A DNA stretch of 7,676 nt from an uncultured bacterium (GCA_903889015.1 CAISVS010000038.1:1-7676), one strand, 5' to 3'. Positions 1-6,915 are shown, counted from the first letter of the stretch. The notes: generated by a model not told the origin, from the sequence alone. Program-made: numbers and translations.

Positions 1-253
1 CGATGAATTAAAACAAATCGAAGACTTGTTGCCACTCTTGCCCGACCTATTAAAACCAGGCGGGCGAGTCGGCATCATTAGCTTTCACAGCCTAGAAGAC
101 CGATTAGTTAAACGTTATTTCAAAGATCAGTTTGACGAAGGAATTCAGGCCGTGCTGCAGCCATTGACCAAAAAGCCAATCGCCGGAAGCATTTATGATG
201 TTCACAACCCGCGATCACGTAGCAGTAAGTTACGTGCCGCAGTGAAAAAATAA
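1..253 (+). CDS. rsmH: RsmH, 16S rRNA m4C1402 methyltransferase, C-terminal part (5' end outside window)
   Basis: The reading frame is open from the left edge (first full codon at base 2) and ends at TAA 251-253, so this is the 3' part of a gene that begins outside the window. The translation shows the conserved C-terminal RsmH (MraW) block: [20 protein letters not shown], followed by LVKRYFK and, near the end, the [12 protein letters not shown] motif typical of the family's C-terminus. RsmH is a SAM-dependent methyltransferase that N4-methylates C1402 in the 16S rRNA decoding site. It commonly stands at the head of dcw clusters, directly before ftsL and ftsI, and that is its position here. 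A TTG at 26 can be read as a start, but the family match continues upstream of it, so it is internal. Identification is firm; only about 83 codons are visible. Confidence 0.95.
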   Translation, partial: DELKQIEDLLPLLPDLLKPGGRVGIISFHSLEDRLVKRYFKDQFDEGIQAVLQPLTKKPIAGSIYDVHNPRSRSSKLRAAVKK

Positions 254-281
254 AACAAACAAAAAGAAAGGGCAAAAAAAT

Positions 282-347
282 ATGCCAGTTCGAATCTCAG
301 TACAGTACGCAGACGTCACTCAAGTAGTGAACGTTCGCAGCATCTAA
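282..347 (+). CDS. Possible 21-aa Val-rich small protein or leader peptide
   Basis: The ATG at 282 opens 21 codons ending at TAA 345-347. The purine-rich stretch AGAAAGGG (265-272) lies 9 nt upstream, a better ribosome-binding candidate than those of ftsL or ftsI. The peptide begins MPVRISVQYADV; six of its 21 residues are Val and two are Ile, alternating with polar residues. I recognise no family. It lies between rsmH and ftsL and partly overlaps a hairpin (309-338), with a second hairpin 8 nt after its stop. It may be a leader peptide, a genuine micropeptide, or a chance ORF inside a structured RNA. Short ORFs of this size arise easily by chance, so confidence is low. Confidence 0.3.
   Translation: MPVRISVQYADVTQVVNVRSI
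309..338 (+). other. Hairpin within the rsmH-ftsL gap
   Basis: The arm ACGTCACT (313-320) pairs with AGTGAACGT (326-334), with one bulged A (331) and a CAAGT loop (321-325). The stem extends outward by a G-U pair (312/335), one A-C mismatch and two more G-C pairs (309/338, 310/337), giving about 11 pairs. It sits inside the 21-codon ORF, so translation of that ORF would disrupt it. Its function is unknown. Confidence 0.5.
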
Positions 348-355
348 CAACAACT

Positions 356-382
356 TACCCCGCTCATTTTTAGAGCGGGGTA
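356..382 (+). other. Strong 10-bp GC-rich hairpin (terminator-like stem without T-tract)
   Basis: TACCCCGCTC (356-365) pairs perfectly with GAGCGGGGTA (373-382) around the 7-nt loop ATTTTTA. This is the strongest hairpin I find between genes in this window. It is followed on the + strand by CCAAAAACC rather than a run of T, so it does not have the form of an intrinsic terminator in that direction. The minus direction also lacks a good T-run. Candidate roles are an mRNA processing or stability element, an attenuator stem, or the 3' end of a small RNA. Confidence 0.65.
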
Positions 383-422
383 CCAAAAACCAAAACAAAA
401 ATAAAAAAGAAGTCTATTAAAA

Positions 423-773
423 ATGTCTTATCAACGTAATCAAAATTTTAGCAGTCGACGTCAGCAAAATTGGTCTCGTAACCAAAATACCGTTGCTTAT
501 GTTTCAGCTATCAAACTTGGACCTGTTACTCATACTGTGCTGATTGCACTGATGATTACTATCCTTGGATTGATATATTTGACGCAAGCAACCCGCGCTA
601 CTAGTTACGACTACGCGACTCAAAAAATCGATAGTCAAATCGCTGAACTTAATACCCAAAAAAGTGATCTTGAAATTGAAAATAATAAGTTGAATTCACT
701 TGAAGCTGCAAAAAACAGCACTGTGGCAACAACTATGACGGCACCAGCAACAACAACTTACGTTCAACAGTAA
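423..773 (+). CDS. ftsL: FtsL-like bitopic division protein with coiled coil
   Basis: This 116-aa protein has FtsL/DivIC architecture. A basic, Gln/Asn/Arg-rich cytoplasmic N-terminus (about 1-34) is followed by one transmembrane segment (about 35-54, rich in Leu/Ile) and a heptad-like extracytoplasmic stretch (about 62-95) containing IDSQIAELNTQKSDLEIENN. The tail from about 96 is Thr/Ala-rich and low in complexity. FtsL proteins form a coiled-coil complex with DivIC/FtsB and FtsQ/DivIB that recruits and activates FtsW-FtsI. The sequence itself is poorly conserved, so the call rests on size, topology and position between rsmH and ftsI. The start has only a weak SD (AGAAG, 408-412, about 10 nt upstream). 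The stop TAA (771-773) is 7 nt before ftsI. It could instead be a DivIC/FtsB-type protein. Confidence 0.7.
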   Translation: MSYQRNQNFSSRRQQNWSRNQNTVAYVSAIKLGPVTHTVLIALMITILGLIYLTQATRATSYDYATQKIDSQIAELNTQKSDLEIENNKLNSLEAAKNSTVATTMTAPATTTYVQQ

Positions 774-780
774 AATACTT

Positions 781-2523
781 ATGAAATTAGAATTACAAAA
801 AGGCAGTCGATCCAAAATTTTAGCGGCTGTAGTGTTAAGTACTATGGCTGTCTTTGTTGGGCGACTGTTTTATTTGCAGATTATTCAGCATGGGTTTTAT
901 GTTGATGTGGCGAATAAAGAACAGGTTAAAAGATTAACGATTCCGGCTAAACGAGGTTTAATATACGCTATGGATGGTCAAGATCCAGTGCCGTTGGTCA
1001 TGAATCAAACAGTATATACTGTTTTTGCCGATCCACAGACAATTAAAGATGACGCCAAGATTATTGACACGATAAAACGCATAGCTGGAGGCAATGCCAG
1101 AGATGGATTGCAGGCGCTTCTGGATAAAAAAGATAGTCGTTACCAGATTTTAGCGACTAAAGTTACACGTGTTCAGGCTGATAAAATTAAAGCTGAAGAT
1201 TTAAGTGGAATTGGGTTTCAAGAAGAGTCACAGCGCGTTTATCCTGAAGGATCACTGGCGGCGCAAACTTTAGGTTTCGTCGATTACAGTGGGACTGGTC
1301 GTTACGGAATTGAGGATAAATTAAATGATAGGCTGACTGGAAAAGATGGTTTATTACAATCAGTGACCGATGTTAGCGATGTTCCACTAACAATCGGTAA
1401 CAACAATATTAATAAGCCAGCGGTTAATGGTGACAATATTGTTTTGAGCATCGATCGTAATGTACAGTCTCATGTCGAACAGGCTTTGGCGGATGGTTTG
1501 AAAAGGACTGGTGCCACCAAAGGCAGCGCAATTGTAGTTGACCCACAAACTGGTAAAATTATGGCGATGGCTAATTTGCCAACTTTTAATCCCGCTAAGT
1601 TTAATGAAGTTACAGACCCAGCTGCATTTAATAACGGCGCTGTTTCATCACCATACGAACCAGGTTCGGATGTTAAAACTTTGACAATGGCAACTGGGAT
1701 AGATAAAGGTGTCGTAACGGCTAATTCAACCTATGTAAATACAGACCATATTCAAGTTGATGATCGCACGATATCTAATGCTACACTCGGACAAACAGGC
1801 ACAATTACTTTTCAGCATGCTTTAAACTGGTCACTAAATACCGGTTTTGTGACTGTCGCGCAGCTATTGGGTGACGGTACGAATATTACTCGTGGTGCTC
1901 GCGATACAATGTACGACTACTTTTATAATCGATTTCACCTTGGTCAATTAACAGGTATTGAAGTAGCAGGTGAGGTAACTGGGACTATTATTTCGCCAGA
2001 TGAAGTTGATGGTAATGCTGTAAAATACTCAAATATGTCATTCGGCCAGGGATTGGATGTCACGATGGTACAGGTTGTGGCTGCCTTTAGCTCATTAGTA
2101 AATGGTGGAAAATATTATCAGCCGACAGTTTTGGCTGGTGTTATGGATACAAATGGAAAATATGTACCAAATAAAGTTACGTCTAGCCCGTCAAATCCAA
2201 TCTCGGCATCAACCGCTAGCCAACTTCGTGAGATGACGCATGTTGCCAGAAGTACTTTCTATTCCGGCGTTGATAAACAGGGTTATTATACCGGCGGTAA
2301 AACCGGTACATCACAGGTGGTAAAAAACGGTGGATATGCTGACGATGAATCGGTTGGAACTTATTTAGGCTATGGCGGTAGCGCTGATTTGTCCAGATAT
2401 GTCATAATGGTACAGGTATCTGGTGACCATAAAACTTTACAGGGTGCCAGAGACGCGTTACCAATTTTTACAGATATATCTAACTGGATGCTTGATTATT
2501 TAAAGATACAGCCGAAAGGGTAA
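781..2523 (+). CDS. ftsI: FtsI/PBP3-type class B penicillin-binding protein (septal transpeptidase)
   Basis: This 580-aa class B PBP is about the usual length for FtsI. A short basic N-terminus leads into one membrane anchor (about 12-35). The N-terminal dimerisation/pedestal domain follows, with RLTIPAKRGLIYAMDG (51-66) as the conserved entry motif. The transpeptidase domain runs from about 245 to the end and carries all three active-site motifs: SxxK as SDVK (Ser296 nucleophile, Lys299) within YEPGSDVK, SxN as SLN (351-353), and KTGT (507-510). It cross-links septal peptidoglycan strands polymerised by the neighbouring FtsW. There is no C-terminal PASTA domain. The ATG at 781 has no visible SD (the preceding bases are AGTAAAATACTT), suggesting translation coupled to ftsL, which ends 7 nt earlier. 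SDVK departs from the common STFK but keeps the catalytic residues, so the enzyme is predicted active. Position next to ftsL, mraY and ftsW favours FtsI over an elongation PBP. Confidence 0.93.
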   Translation: MKLELQKGSRSKILAAVVLSTMAVFVGRLFYLQIIQHGFYVDVANKEQVKRLTIPAKRGLIYAMDGQDPVPLVMNQTVYTVFADPQTIKDDAKIIDTIKRIAGGNARDGLQALLDKKDSRYQILATKVTRVQADKIKAEDLSGIGFQEESQRVYPEGSLAAQTLGFVDYSGTGRYGIEDKLNDRLTGKDGLLQSVTDVSDVPLTIGNNNINKPAVNGDNIVLSIDRNVQSHVEQALADGLKRTGATKGSAIVVDPQTGKIMAMANLPTFNPAKFNEVTDPAAFNNGAVSSPYEPGSDVKTLTMATGIDKGVVTANSTYVNTDHIQVDDRTISNATLGQTGTITFQHALNWSLNTGFVTVAQLLGDGTNITRGARDTMYDYFYNRFHLGQLTGIEVAGEVTGTIISPDEVDGNAVKYSNMSFGQGLDVTMVQVVAAFSSLVNGGKYYQPTVLAGVMDTNGKYVPNKVTSSPSNPISASTASQLREMTHVARSTFYSGVDKQGYYTGGKTGTSQVVKNGGYADDESVGTYLGYGGSADLSRYVIMVQVSGDHKTLQGARDALPIFTDISNWMLDYLKIQPKG

Positions 2524-2524
2524 A

Positions 2525-3559
2525 ATGGACACATTATTGACTGATTTAACACATGGAATGACGAATACTTTTTTGCAAAGCTTAGGTGCTTTTTTACTGG
2601 CAATGTTATTTACGCCAGTTTATACGTATTTGGCTTATCGATATAAATTTTGGAAGAAACAGCGTACCAATAGCACTACAGGTGAAAAATTAGAAGTATT
2701 TAATAAATTACACGCTGAAAAGTTTAAACGCAATATTCCAACAATGGCTGGTGTTATTTTTGTTAGCGCAATTACGATTATTACTTTGATATTTAATATG
2801 GATAGGGGACAAACTTGGTTGCCACTAGCGGCGCTGGTGGGCGGTGGGTTTGTCGGCCTATTGGACGATATTATTAATGTTCGTGGTCACGGTCAGGGAG
2901 TAGCCGGTCTTAGGTCAAGTTTGAAATTTGTCATGATTTCGGCGATTGGATTAGCGCTGGGTTGGTTCTTTTTTGTAAAATTAGGTGTTAATTTTGTTCA
3001 TGTACCGTTTTTGGGTGATTATAATTTAGGTTGGGCAATCGTTCCGATATTTGCATTTGTTGTTGTTGCTACGAGTAACGCTGTAAATATTAGTGATGGT
3101 TTGGATGGATTGGCTGGCGGGTTACTAGCGATTAGCTTCGGTACTTTTGGTGTAATTGCCTTATTACGGGGTCAGCCGTTATTATCTGGCTACTGTTTTA
3201 CGGTTTTGGGCGCGTTATTTAGCTATCTGTGGTTTAATATTTATCCAGCTAGGTTTTTTATGGGTGATGTCGGTAGCTTTGCGCTAGGCACGTCACTTGG
3301 TGTTGTTGCAATGCTGACAAATACGTTGTTTTTGTTGCCAATAATCGGTATCGTATTCGTAGCCGAAGCTGGATCAAGTTTGATTCAAATTATCAGCAAG
3401 CGTGTCTTTAAGCGAAAAATATTTATTTCGGCACCTGTACACCAACATTTGGAAGCGACTGGCTGGCCTGAGACAAAAGTTACAATGCGTTTTTGGGTAA
3501 TTGCTGATGTAGCAGCCTTTATTGGTGTCTTTTTGGCGATTGCTGGAGGAAATATCTAA
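2525..3559 (+). CDS. mraY: MraY, phospho-MurNAc-pentapeptide transferase
   Basis: This 344-aa polytopic membrane enzyme is of typical MraY length. It transfers phospho-MurNAc-pentapeptide from UDP to undecaprenyl phosphate on the cytoplasmic face, making lipid I. Visible family motifs are IPTMAGV (71-77, usually PTMGG), GLLDD (111-115) with the catalytic Asp pair, NAVNISDGLDGLAGG (185-199) with Asp191 and Asp194, FMGDVGSFALG (245-255) with Asp248, and the late loop motif APVHQHLEATGW (303-314) followed by RFW (322-324). About ten membrane segments are predictable by eye. The late motif is HQH where most MraY proteins have HHH. The gene starts 1 nt after the ftsI stop, with an AAAGGG 4 nt upstream of the ATG, so coupled translation is likely. 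The end carries the SD for ftsW. The downstream enzyme of the pathway, MurG, lies two genes on. Confidence 0.95.
   Translation: MDTLLTDLTHGMTNTFLQSLGAFLLAMLFTPVYTYLAYRYKFWKKQRTNSTTGEKLEVFNKLHAEKFKRNIPTMAGVIFVSAITIITLIFNMDRGQTWLPLAALVGGGFVGLLDDIINVRGHGQGVAGLRSSLKFVMISAIGLALGWFFFVKLGVNFVHVPFLGDYNLGWAIVPIFAFVVVATSNAVNISDGLDGLAGGLLAISFGTFGVIALLRGQPLLSGYCFTVLGALFSYLWFNIYPARFFMGDVGSFALGTSLGVVAMLTNTLFLLPIIGIVFVAEAGSSLIQIISKRVFKRKIFISAPVHQHLEATGWPETKVTMRFWVIADVAAFIGVFLAIAGGNI
3545..3550 (+). promoter_or_regulatory. Shine-Dalgarno that fixes the ftsW start at GTG 3561
   Basis: GGAGGA lies within the last codons of mraY, 10 nt before GTG 3561. The longer open frame from ATG 3522 lies wholly within mraY and has no SD; the ATG at 3567 would be 16 nt away. 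The SD therefore supports GTG 3561 as the ftsW start, 1 nt after the mraY stop. Confidence 0.75.
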
Positions 3560-3560
3560 C

Positions 3561-4880
3561 GTGAGGATGGCGGTGGGTCGTAAAGGGTATTTTCAATCCT
3601 TGTCTGAAGAGGCTCAGTTTGCTGATAAAACTACAGTTCGTCGTCATAGGCCAGATTATCAATTAGTGCTTTATATGGGCCTTTTGATGATGGTTGGATT
3701 GATTATTATGTATGCGATTGGGCCGCAGCGGGCAAATGTGTTGAATAATGCCTATGGTAGTGATTACAGTGGCACTTATTTTTTTGTTAAACAGCTTATT
3801 AGCTTGGGGTTAGCCTTGGCAGCCTTTGGCCTTATGGCGTCTATTCCTTATACTTTGCTAACTAAGCATGCCAGTAAGATATTAATGGTTGCATTTGGCG
3901 CTTGTGCGTTGCTGGCTGTTGCCGGATGGGCTAATATGAGCATCGCTCAACAGACATTGGGAGCGACACGTTGGTTTAATCTGGGGGCGCTAGGTAGTTT
4001 TCAGCCAGCTGAATTGGTAAAATATGCAATTTTAATCTTTATGGCTGGATTTTTGGGTGGAAAGGTAAAACAAGGAAAATTAAATGATGTGAACGCAACG
4101 TTGTATCCTTTGGCGATAGTTGCAGCTATTGCCGTGTTGTTTATCGTTATTATTCAAAAAGATTTTGGGACAGGAGTGTCTTTGGTAGGAATAATCGTTT
4201 CAATGCTGGTTGTTAGTGGTTTGAATTTTAAAAATGCTGGCAAAATATTATTATTAGTTTTGTTAATTGGTGGAGTTTTAATTTTTAGTGCACCACATCG
4301 AATCGACAGATTTGTAACGTTTTTGAACGGCGATAATTCATCTCAGACCGACCCCAATAGTTATCACGTTGATCAGGCGAAATTGGCAATTGGTACTGGC
4401 GGATTATTTGGTGTTGGTGTCGGTAATAGTATTCAAGCGACAGGTTATCTGCCTGAAGCCATCAATGACTCGGTGTTTGCAATTATTGGTGAAACTTTTG
4501 GGTTTGTCGGACTAGTGACGGTTTTGGCATTATTTACAGCGCTTTTAATACGATTGTTGGTGTTAATGGATCATTTGGTTGATGTTAGATTAAAGTTATT
4601 AGTCGCTGGAGTCTTTGGTTGGTTTGGTTCACATGTTATTCTTAATGTAGCATCAATGGTTGGTTTGATACCGTTAACTGGTATTACGCTGCCTATGCTA
4701 AGCTTTGGCGGCACAAGTTTATTGTTTATTGCTGCCGCACTTGGATTAGTGTTCCAATTGTCACGTTATACCGTTCATCCATCAAGTTTAAAGGAGGCAG
4801 CACGATATGAAGATTCTAGCAGTCGGCGGGGGATCAGGCGGTCACGTCACACCAGTCGTAGCGGTTTTACGCGAAATTAG
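3561..4880 (+). CDS. ftsW: FtsW, SEDS-family septal peptidoglycan polymerase
   Basis: Starting at GTG 3561 the protein has 439 aa. It is a polytopic SEDS glycosyltransferase that polymerises lipid II at the septum with FtsI. Family motifs (numbered from the GTG) are GATRWFNLGALGSFQPAEL (134-152), QKDFGTG (199-205), the long extracytoplasmic loop ending in YLPEAINDSVFAIIGE (296-311) with the conserved Asp303, and TGITLPMLSFGGTS (373-386). The N-terminus (about 1-34) is cytoplasmic and basic. The C-terminal tail from about 405 is hydrophilic and Arg/Ser-rich (SSSRRGIRRSRHTSRS), and its last 24 residues are encoded by DNA that also encodes the start of murG. The stop is TAG. FtsW is preferred over RodA because of the dcw context and the adjacent FtsI. 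The overlap means the tail sequence is constrained by the MurG glycine-rich loop. Confidence 0.93.
   Translation: MRMAVGRKGYFQSLSEEAQFADKTTVRRHRPDYQLVLYMGLLMMVGLIIMYAIGPQRANVLNNAYGSDYSGTYFFVKQLISLGLALAAFGLMASIPYTLLTKHASKILMVAFGACALLAVAGWANMSIAQQTLGATRWFNLGALGSFQPAELVKYAILIFMAGFLGGKVKQGKLNDVNATLYPLAIVAAIAVLFIVIIQKDFGTGVSLVGIIVSMLVVSGLNFKNAGKILLLVLLIGGVLIFSAPHRIDRFVTFLNGDNSSQTDPNSYHVDQAKLAIGTGGLFGVGVGNSIQATGYLPEAINDSVFAIIGETFGFVGLVTVLALFTALLIRLLVLMDHLVDVRLKLLVAGVFGWFGSHVILNVASMVGLIPLTGITLPMLSFGGTSLLFIAAALGLVFQLSRYTVHPSSLKEAARYEDSSSRRGIRRSRHTSRSGFTRN
4790..4797 (+). promoter_or_regulatory. Strong Shine-Dalgarno for murG inside ftsW
   Basis: AAAGGAGG is the best SD match in the cluster and lies 9 nt before ATG 4807. 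It decides the murG start even though that start falls inside the 3' end of ftsW, and implies independent strong initiation on murG rather than only termination-reinitiation. Confidence 0.85.
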
Positions 4881-5961
4881 GCAATTGCACCCAAGGTCTG
4901 AAATTAGGTTTTGGTGTGATAATAAATTTGCCGAACAATCTAGGGCTATTATGGGCCATTTTGATTCTAATTTGCCAGTCCAAACGATTATTGGCGGCAA
5001 ATTTAGGCGCTATAATCATGTTTCAATGTGGCGTCAATTATTATGGCCATCAGTTGTGTTGATGAATATACGCGACGCATTTTTGGTTGGAGTTGGATTT
5101 ATTCAAAGCATTATAAAATTGATTATTTGGCGTCCAGATGTTGTTTTTACTAAAGGTGGCTATGTTTGCTTGCCAGTTGGTTTGGCGGCTAAGTTGCTAG
5201 GTATTCCACTGGTAATTCATGATTCTGATGCTCATCCTGGGCTAACAAATCGAATACTTGGCAAATGGGCAGCTGATCAAATTGCCACCGGTGCACCATT
5301 GGAATATTATGATTATCCTGTTGAAAAATCGCATTACGTTGGCATTCCAATTTCGACTGATTTTCATGAATTTAGCGACAACCAACGTATCACTGCTAAA
5401 CAACAGTGGGGAATTAACAGCCATTATCCCCTGATTGTAGTGACTGGTGGTGGGCTTGGGGCGGGCCGGATCAATAATACTGTGGCCCTAATATTGAATG
5501 AACTATTAAAACTAGGATCAGTCGTTTTGATTTCAGGTACTAGCCAATATGATGAGCTGCGATCGCTGACGCCACCAAATAGTGATAGATTCCAATTAAT
5601 TTCGTTTGTATCCAAAGACATGGCGTCATTATTGGGGGCGGCTGACGTTGTGGTAACGCGTGCCGGTGCAACAACTATTTTGGAACTTGCCGCACTTGTA
5701 AAACCAACAATATTGATACCAAATGGCAAATTAACCGGTGGACATCAGTTAAAAAATGCAGCTGTTTATTTAAAAGCTGATGCGGTGGTAGTCGTTGATG
5801 AGAATGAAATGTTAGAAAAACCTAGTATATTAGTCTCTGCAGTAGCTGATATTTTGTCTAATCCAAAGCATGCTCGACAGATGGCGTTAAACTTTGCTAG
5901 TTTTGTACGTCCAAATGCGGCCAAAGATGTTGCTAATATGATAGTCCAAAGCATCAAATAG
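4807..5961 (+). CDS. murG: MurG, lipid II-forming GlcNAc transferase
   Basis: This 384-aa GT-B glycosyltransferase is slightly longer than the usual 355-365. It transfers GlcNAc from UDP-GlcNAc to lipid I on the inner membrane face, giving lipid II for FtsW. Family features are the N-terminal loop GGGSGGHVTP (7-16) with His13; a membrane-associating hydrophobic stretch (about 78-108, longer than usual and containing Trp and several Ile); DVVFTKGGYVCLPVGLAAKL (111-130); the block HDSDAHPGLTNR (138-149), where typical MurG reads HEQNxxxGLTN; GGGLGAGRIN (214-223) versus the usual GGSQGAxxIN; TRAGATTILE (284-293) with the conserved Glu293; and GGHQLKNA (311-318) versus the common DRQQxxNA. The start is fixed by the SD at 4790 and by the family-typical first residues. 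It overlaps ftsW by 74 nt and ends with TAG 22 bases before the ftsQ-like start. The altered motifs are expected in a divergent lineage but affect donor-site positions. Confidence 0.92.
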   Translation: MKILAVGGGSGGHVTPVVAVLREIRQLHPRSEIRFWCDNKFAEQSRAIMGHFDSNLPVQTIIGGKFRRYNHVSMWRQLLWPSVVLMNIRDAFLVGVGFIQSIIKLIIWRPDVVFTKGGYVCLPVGLAAKLLGIPLVIHDSDAHPGLTNRILGKWAADQIATGAPLEYYDYPVEKSHYVGIPISTDFHEFSDNQRITAKQQWGINSHYPLIVVTGGGLGAGRINNTVALILNELLKLGSVVLISGTSQYDELRSLTPPNSDRFQLISFVSKDMASLLGAADVVVTRAGATTILELAALVKPTILIPNGKLTGGHQLKNAAVYLKADAVVVVDENEMLEKPSILVSAVADILSNPKHARQMALNFASFVRPNAAKDVANMIVQSIK

Positions 5962-5973
5962 TCTATAATAGAC
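5961..5973 (+). promoter_or_regulatory. Palindrome enclosing a perfect -10 (TATAAT) before the ftsQ-like gene
   Basis: GTCTATAATAGAC is a perfect 6-bp inverted repeat around one central A. It begins at the last base of the murG stop codon and contains TATAAT (5964-5969). Transcription from it would start about 5 nt before ATG 5983, giving an almost leaderless ftsQ mRNA, which fits the absence of an SD. No good TTGACA-like -35 lies 17 nt upstream. The palindrome could be an operator on this promoter. It may also be coincidence in AT-rich sequence. Confidence 0.4.
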
Positions 5974-5982
5974 ATAAGTAAT

Positions 5983-6915
5983 ATGAAGTTGTTAAATAAA
6001 AAAAAGTCTGACATTCCCAGACGACGTTTAGTTGAAAATAATACCGATAAAGTCGTTTCTTCGTCGGATATTTTTCGTCGTAATCGAACTTTATCAGGTA
6101 CGACTTTAAATAATTTTGGCGGTACTAATATTAAGCCGTCTGATTTAGAATCAAACAGAAAGCATGCTCATCATTTAGTAAATCATCGTCGCAAAGTGCT
6201 AAGCTTGTTGACTGTTGTTTTGATCGCGGCTTTTTTGTTGTGGACTTTAGTTAGCAATTTGACGGCATCAGTTGTTATTACGGTGTCAAATACGAACCTT
6301 CCAAAGACAGTTGATTCATCTAGGTATATCAAAGTCATTCAAGAATATTTAGATCATAATCCATTAAGTCGATTACATTTTATGCTTGATCAGACATCAT
6401 TAAATGACTATGTATCATCTAAATTGCCAGAGGTTTTAACTGTTTCGCAGCGTTTTATGGTTGGTATTGGCGAAACGGATTTTACGATTAAGTTTAGGAC
6501 GCCGATGGCTGGTTGGAAGATGAATGAAAAGCAATACTTTGTCGACTCAAATGGTATTGCATTTGAGCAAAATTGGCTCACGGCACCCGATGTTCAAATT
6601 GTTGATAACAGCGGCGCATCGCCACAGGGGAGTGTAGCTGTTGCTAGTAACCGTTTTCTAGGCTTTATTGGCAAAATTGTATCTCTATCAAAGATTAGTG
6701 GTTATACCGTTACTCAGGCTGTTTTACCTGTTAATACGACCCGTGAATTGGATATAAACGTCAAAGAGAGTAACATTATGGTAAAGTTATCGATTGACCG
6801 CCCAGCAGGGGAGCAGATAGAAGATATGAACCAAGCATTAAAGTATTTTGTTAGTGTTGGTCAGTCGCCGCAATATATTGATATTCGTGTCAGCGGCAAA
6901 GCTTTCTATAAGTAA
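5983..6915 (+). CDS. ftsQ: FtsQ/DivIB-like bitopic division protein
   Basis: This 310-aa protein has FtsQ/DivIB layout. It has a long basic cytoplasmic N-terminus (about 1-70), one transmembrane helix (about 71-92), then an extracytoplasmic POTRA-like region (about 93-172) and a beta-domain. The most recognisable segment is FRTPMAGWKMNEKQYFVDSN (171-190) followed by GIAF, matching the family pattern of a basic/Pro-containing strand, then Trp, then a Tyr/Phe-Val-Asp turn and G-x-x-F. FtsQ/DivIB forms the FtsQLB scaffold with FtsL and FtsB/DivIC and controls FtsW-FtsI. Extracytoplasmic sequence is weakly conserved, so position after murG adds much of the confidence. There is no SD; a TATAAT-containing palindrome lies immediately upstream. 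An A8 run (5998-6005) encodes Lys-Lys-Lys near the start. No ftsA or ftsZ follows within the 761 nt to the window end. Confidence 0.82.
   Translation: MKLLNKKKSDIPRRRLVENNTDKVVSSSDIFRRNRTLSGTTLNNFGGTNIKPSDLESNRKHAHHLVNHRRKVLSLLTVVLIAAFLLWTLVSNLTASVVITVSNTNLPKTVDSSRYIKVIQEYLDHNPLSRLHFMLDQTSLNDYVSSKLPEVLTVSQRFMVGIGETDFTIKFRTPMAGWKMNEKQYFVDSNGIAFEQNWLTAPDVQIVDNSGASPQGSVAVASNRFLGFIGKIVSLSKISGYTVTQAVLPVNTTRELDINVKESNIMVKLSIDRPAGEQIEDMNQALKYFVSVGQSPQYIDIRVSGKAFYK

Larger units (their letters stand above)
254..422 (+). other. Structured rsmH-ftsL intergenic gap
   Basis: This 169-nt gap is far longer than any other spacer in the cluster (1-21 nt or overlaps). It holds, in order, a purine-rich tract at 262-272, a 21-codon ORF at 282-347, a hairpin at 309-338 inside that ORF, a stronger GC-rich hairpin at 356-382, and an A-rich tract leading to the ftsL start. 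The arrangement of short ORF then strong hairpin then structural gene resembles an attenuation leader, but no T-tract follows the hairpin, so termination is not shown. It could equally be a processed small RNA or an mRNA stabiliser between two cistrons. Confidence 0.6.

Noticed and set aside
288..296. GTTCGAATC, identical to a tRNA/tmRNA T-loop sequence
   Set aside because: The flanks do not form the T-stem and no acceptor, D or anticodon arms can be built around it.
3522..3560. Upstream ATG extension of ftsW within mraY
   Set aside because: There is no SD for it, and GGAGGA is correctly placed for GTG 3561; the extra 13 residues do not fit an FtsW N-terminus.
5242..5729. Open frames on the minus strand inside murG (5242-5424 and 5424-5729)
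   Set aside because: They are antisense to well-conserved MurG coding sequence, resemble no family and lack SD sequences.
5998..6005. A8 run (AAAAAAG slippery-type sequence) early in ftsQ
   Set aside because: It encodes a plausible basic Lys run in frame; no stimulatory stem or alternative frame product supports programmed frameshifting.
5766..6014. 82-codon minus-strand open frame across the murG-ftsQ junction
   Set aside because: It is antisense to two supported genes, has no recognisable product and has low-complexity content typical of a shadow frame.
1..6915. Possible recoded UGA (Gly) as in Gracilibacteria/Absconditabacteria
   Set aside because: All genes are intact with the standard code, Gly uses GGN and Trp uses TGG; the lack of TGA stops in seven genes is not diagnostic.
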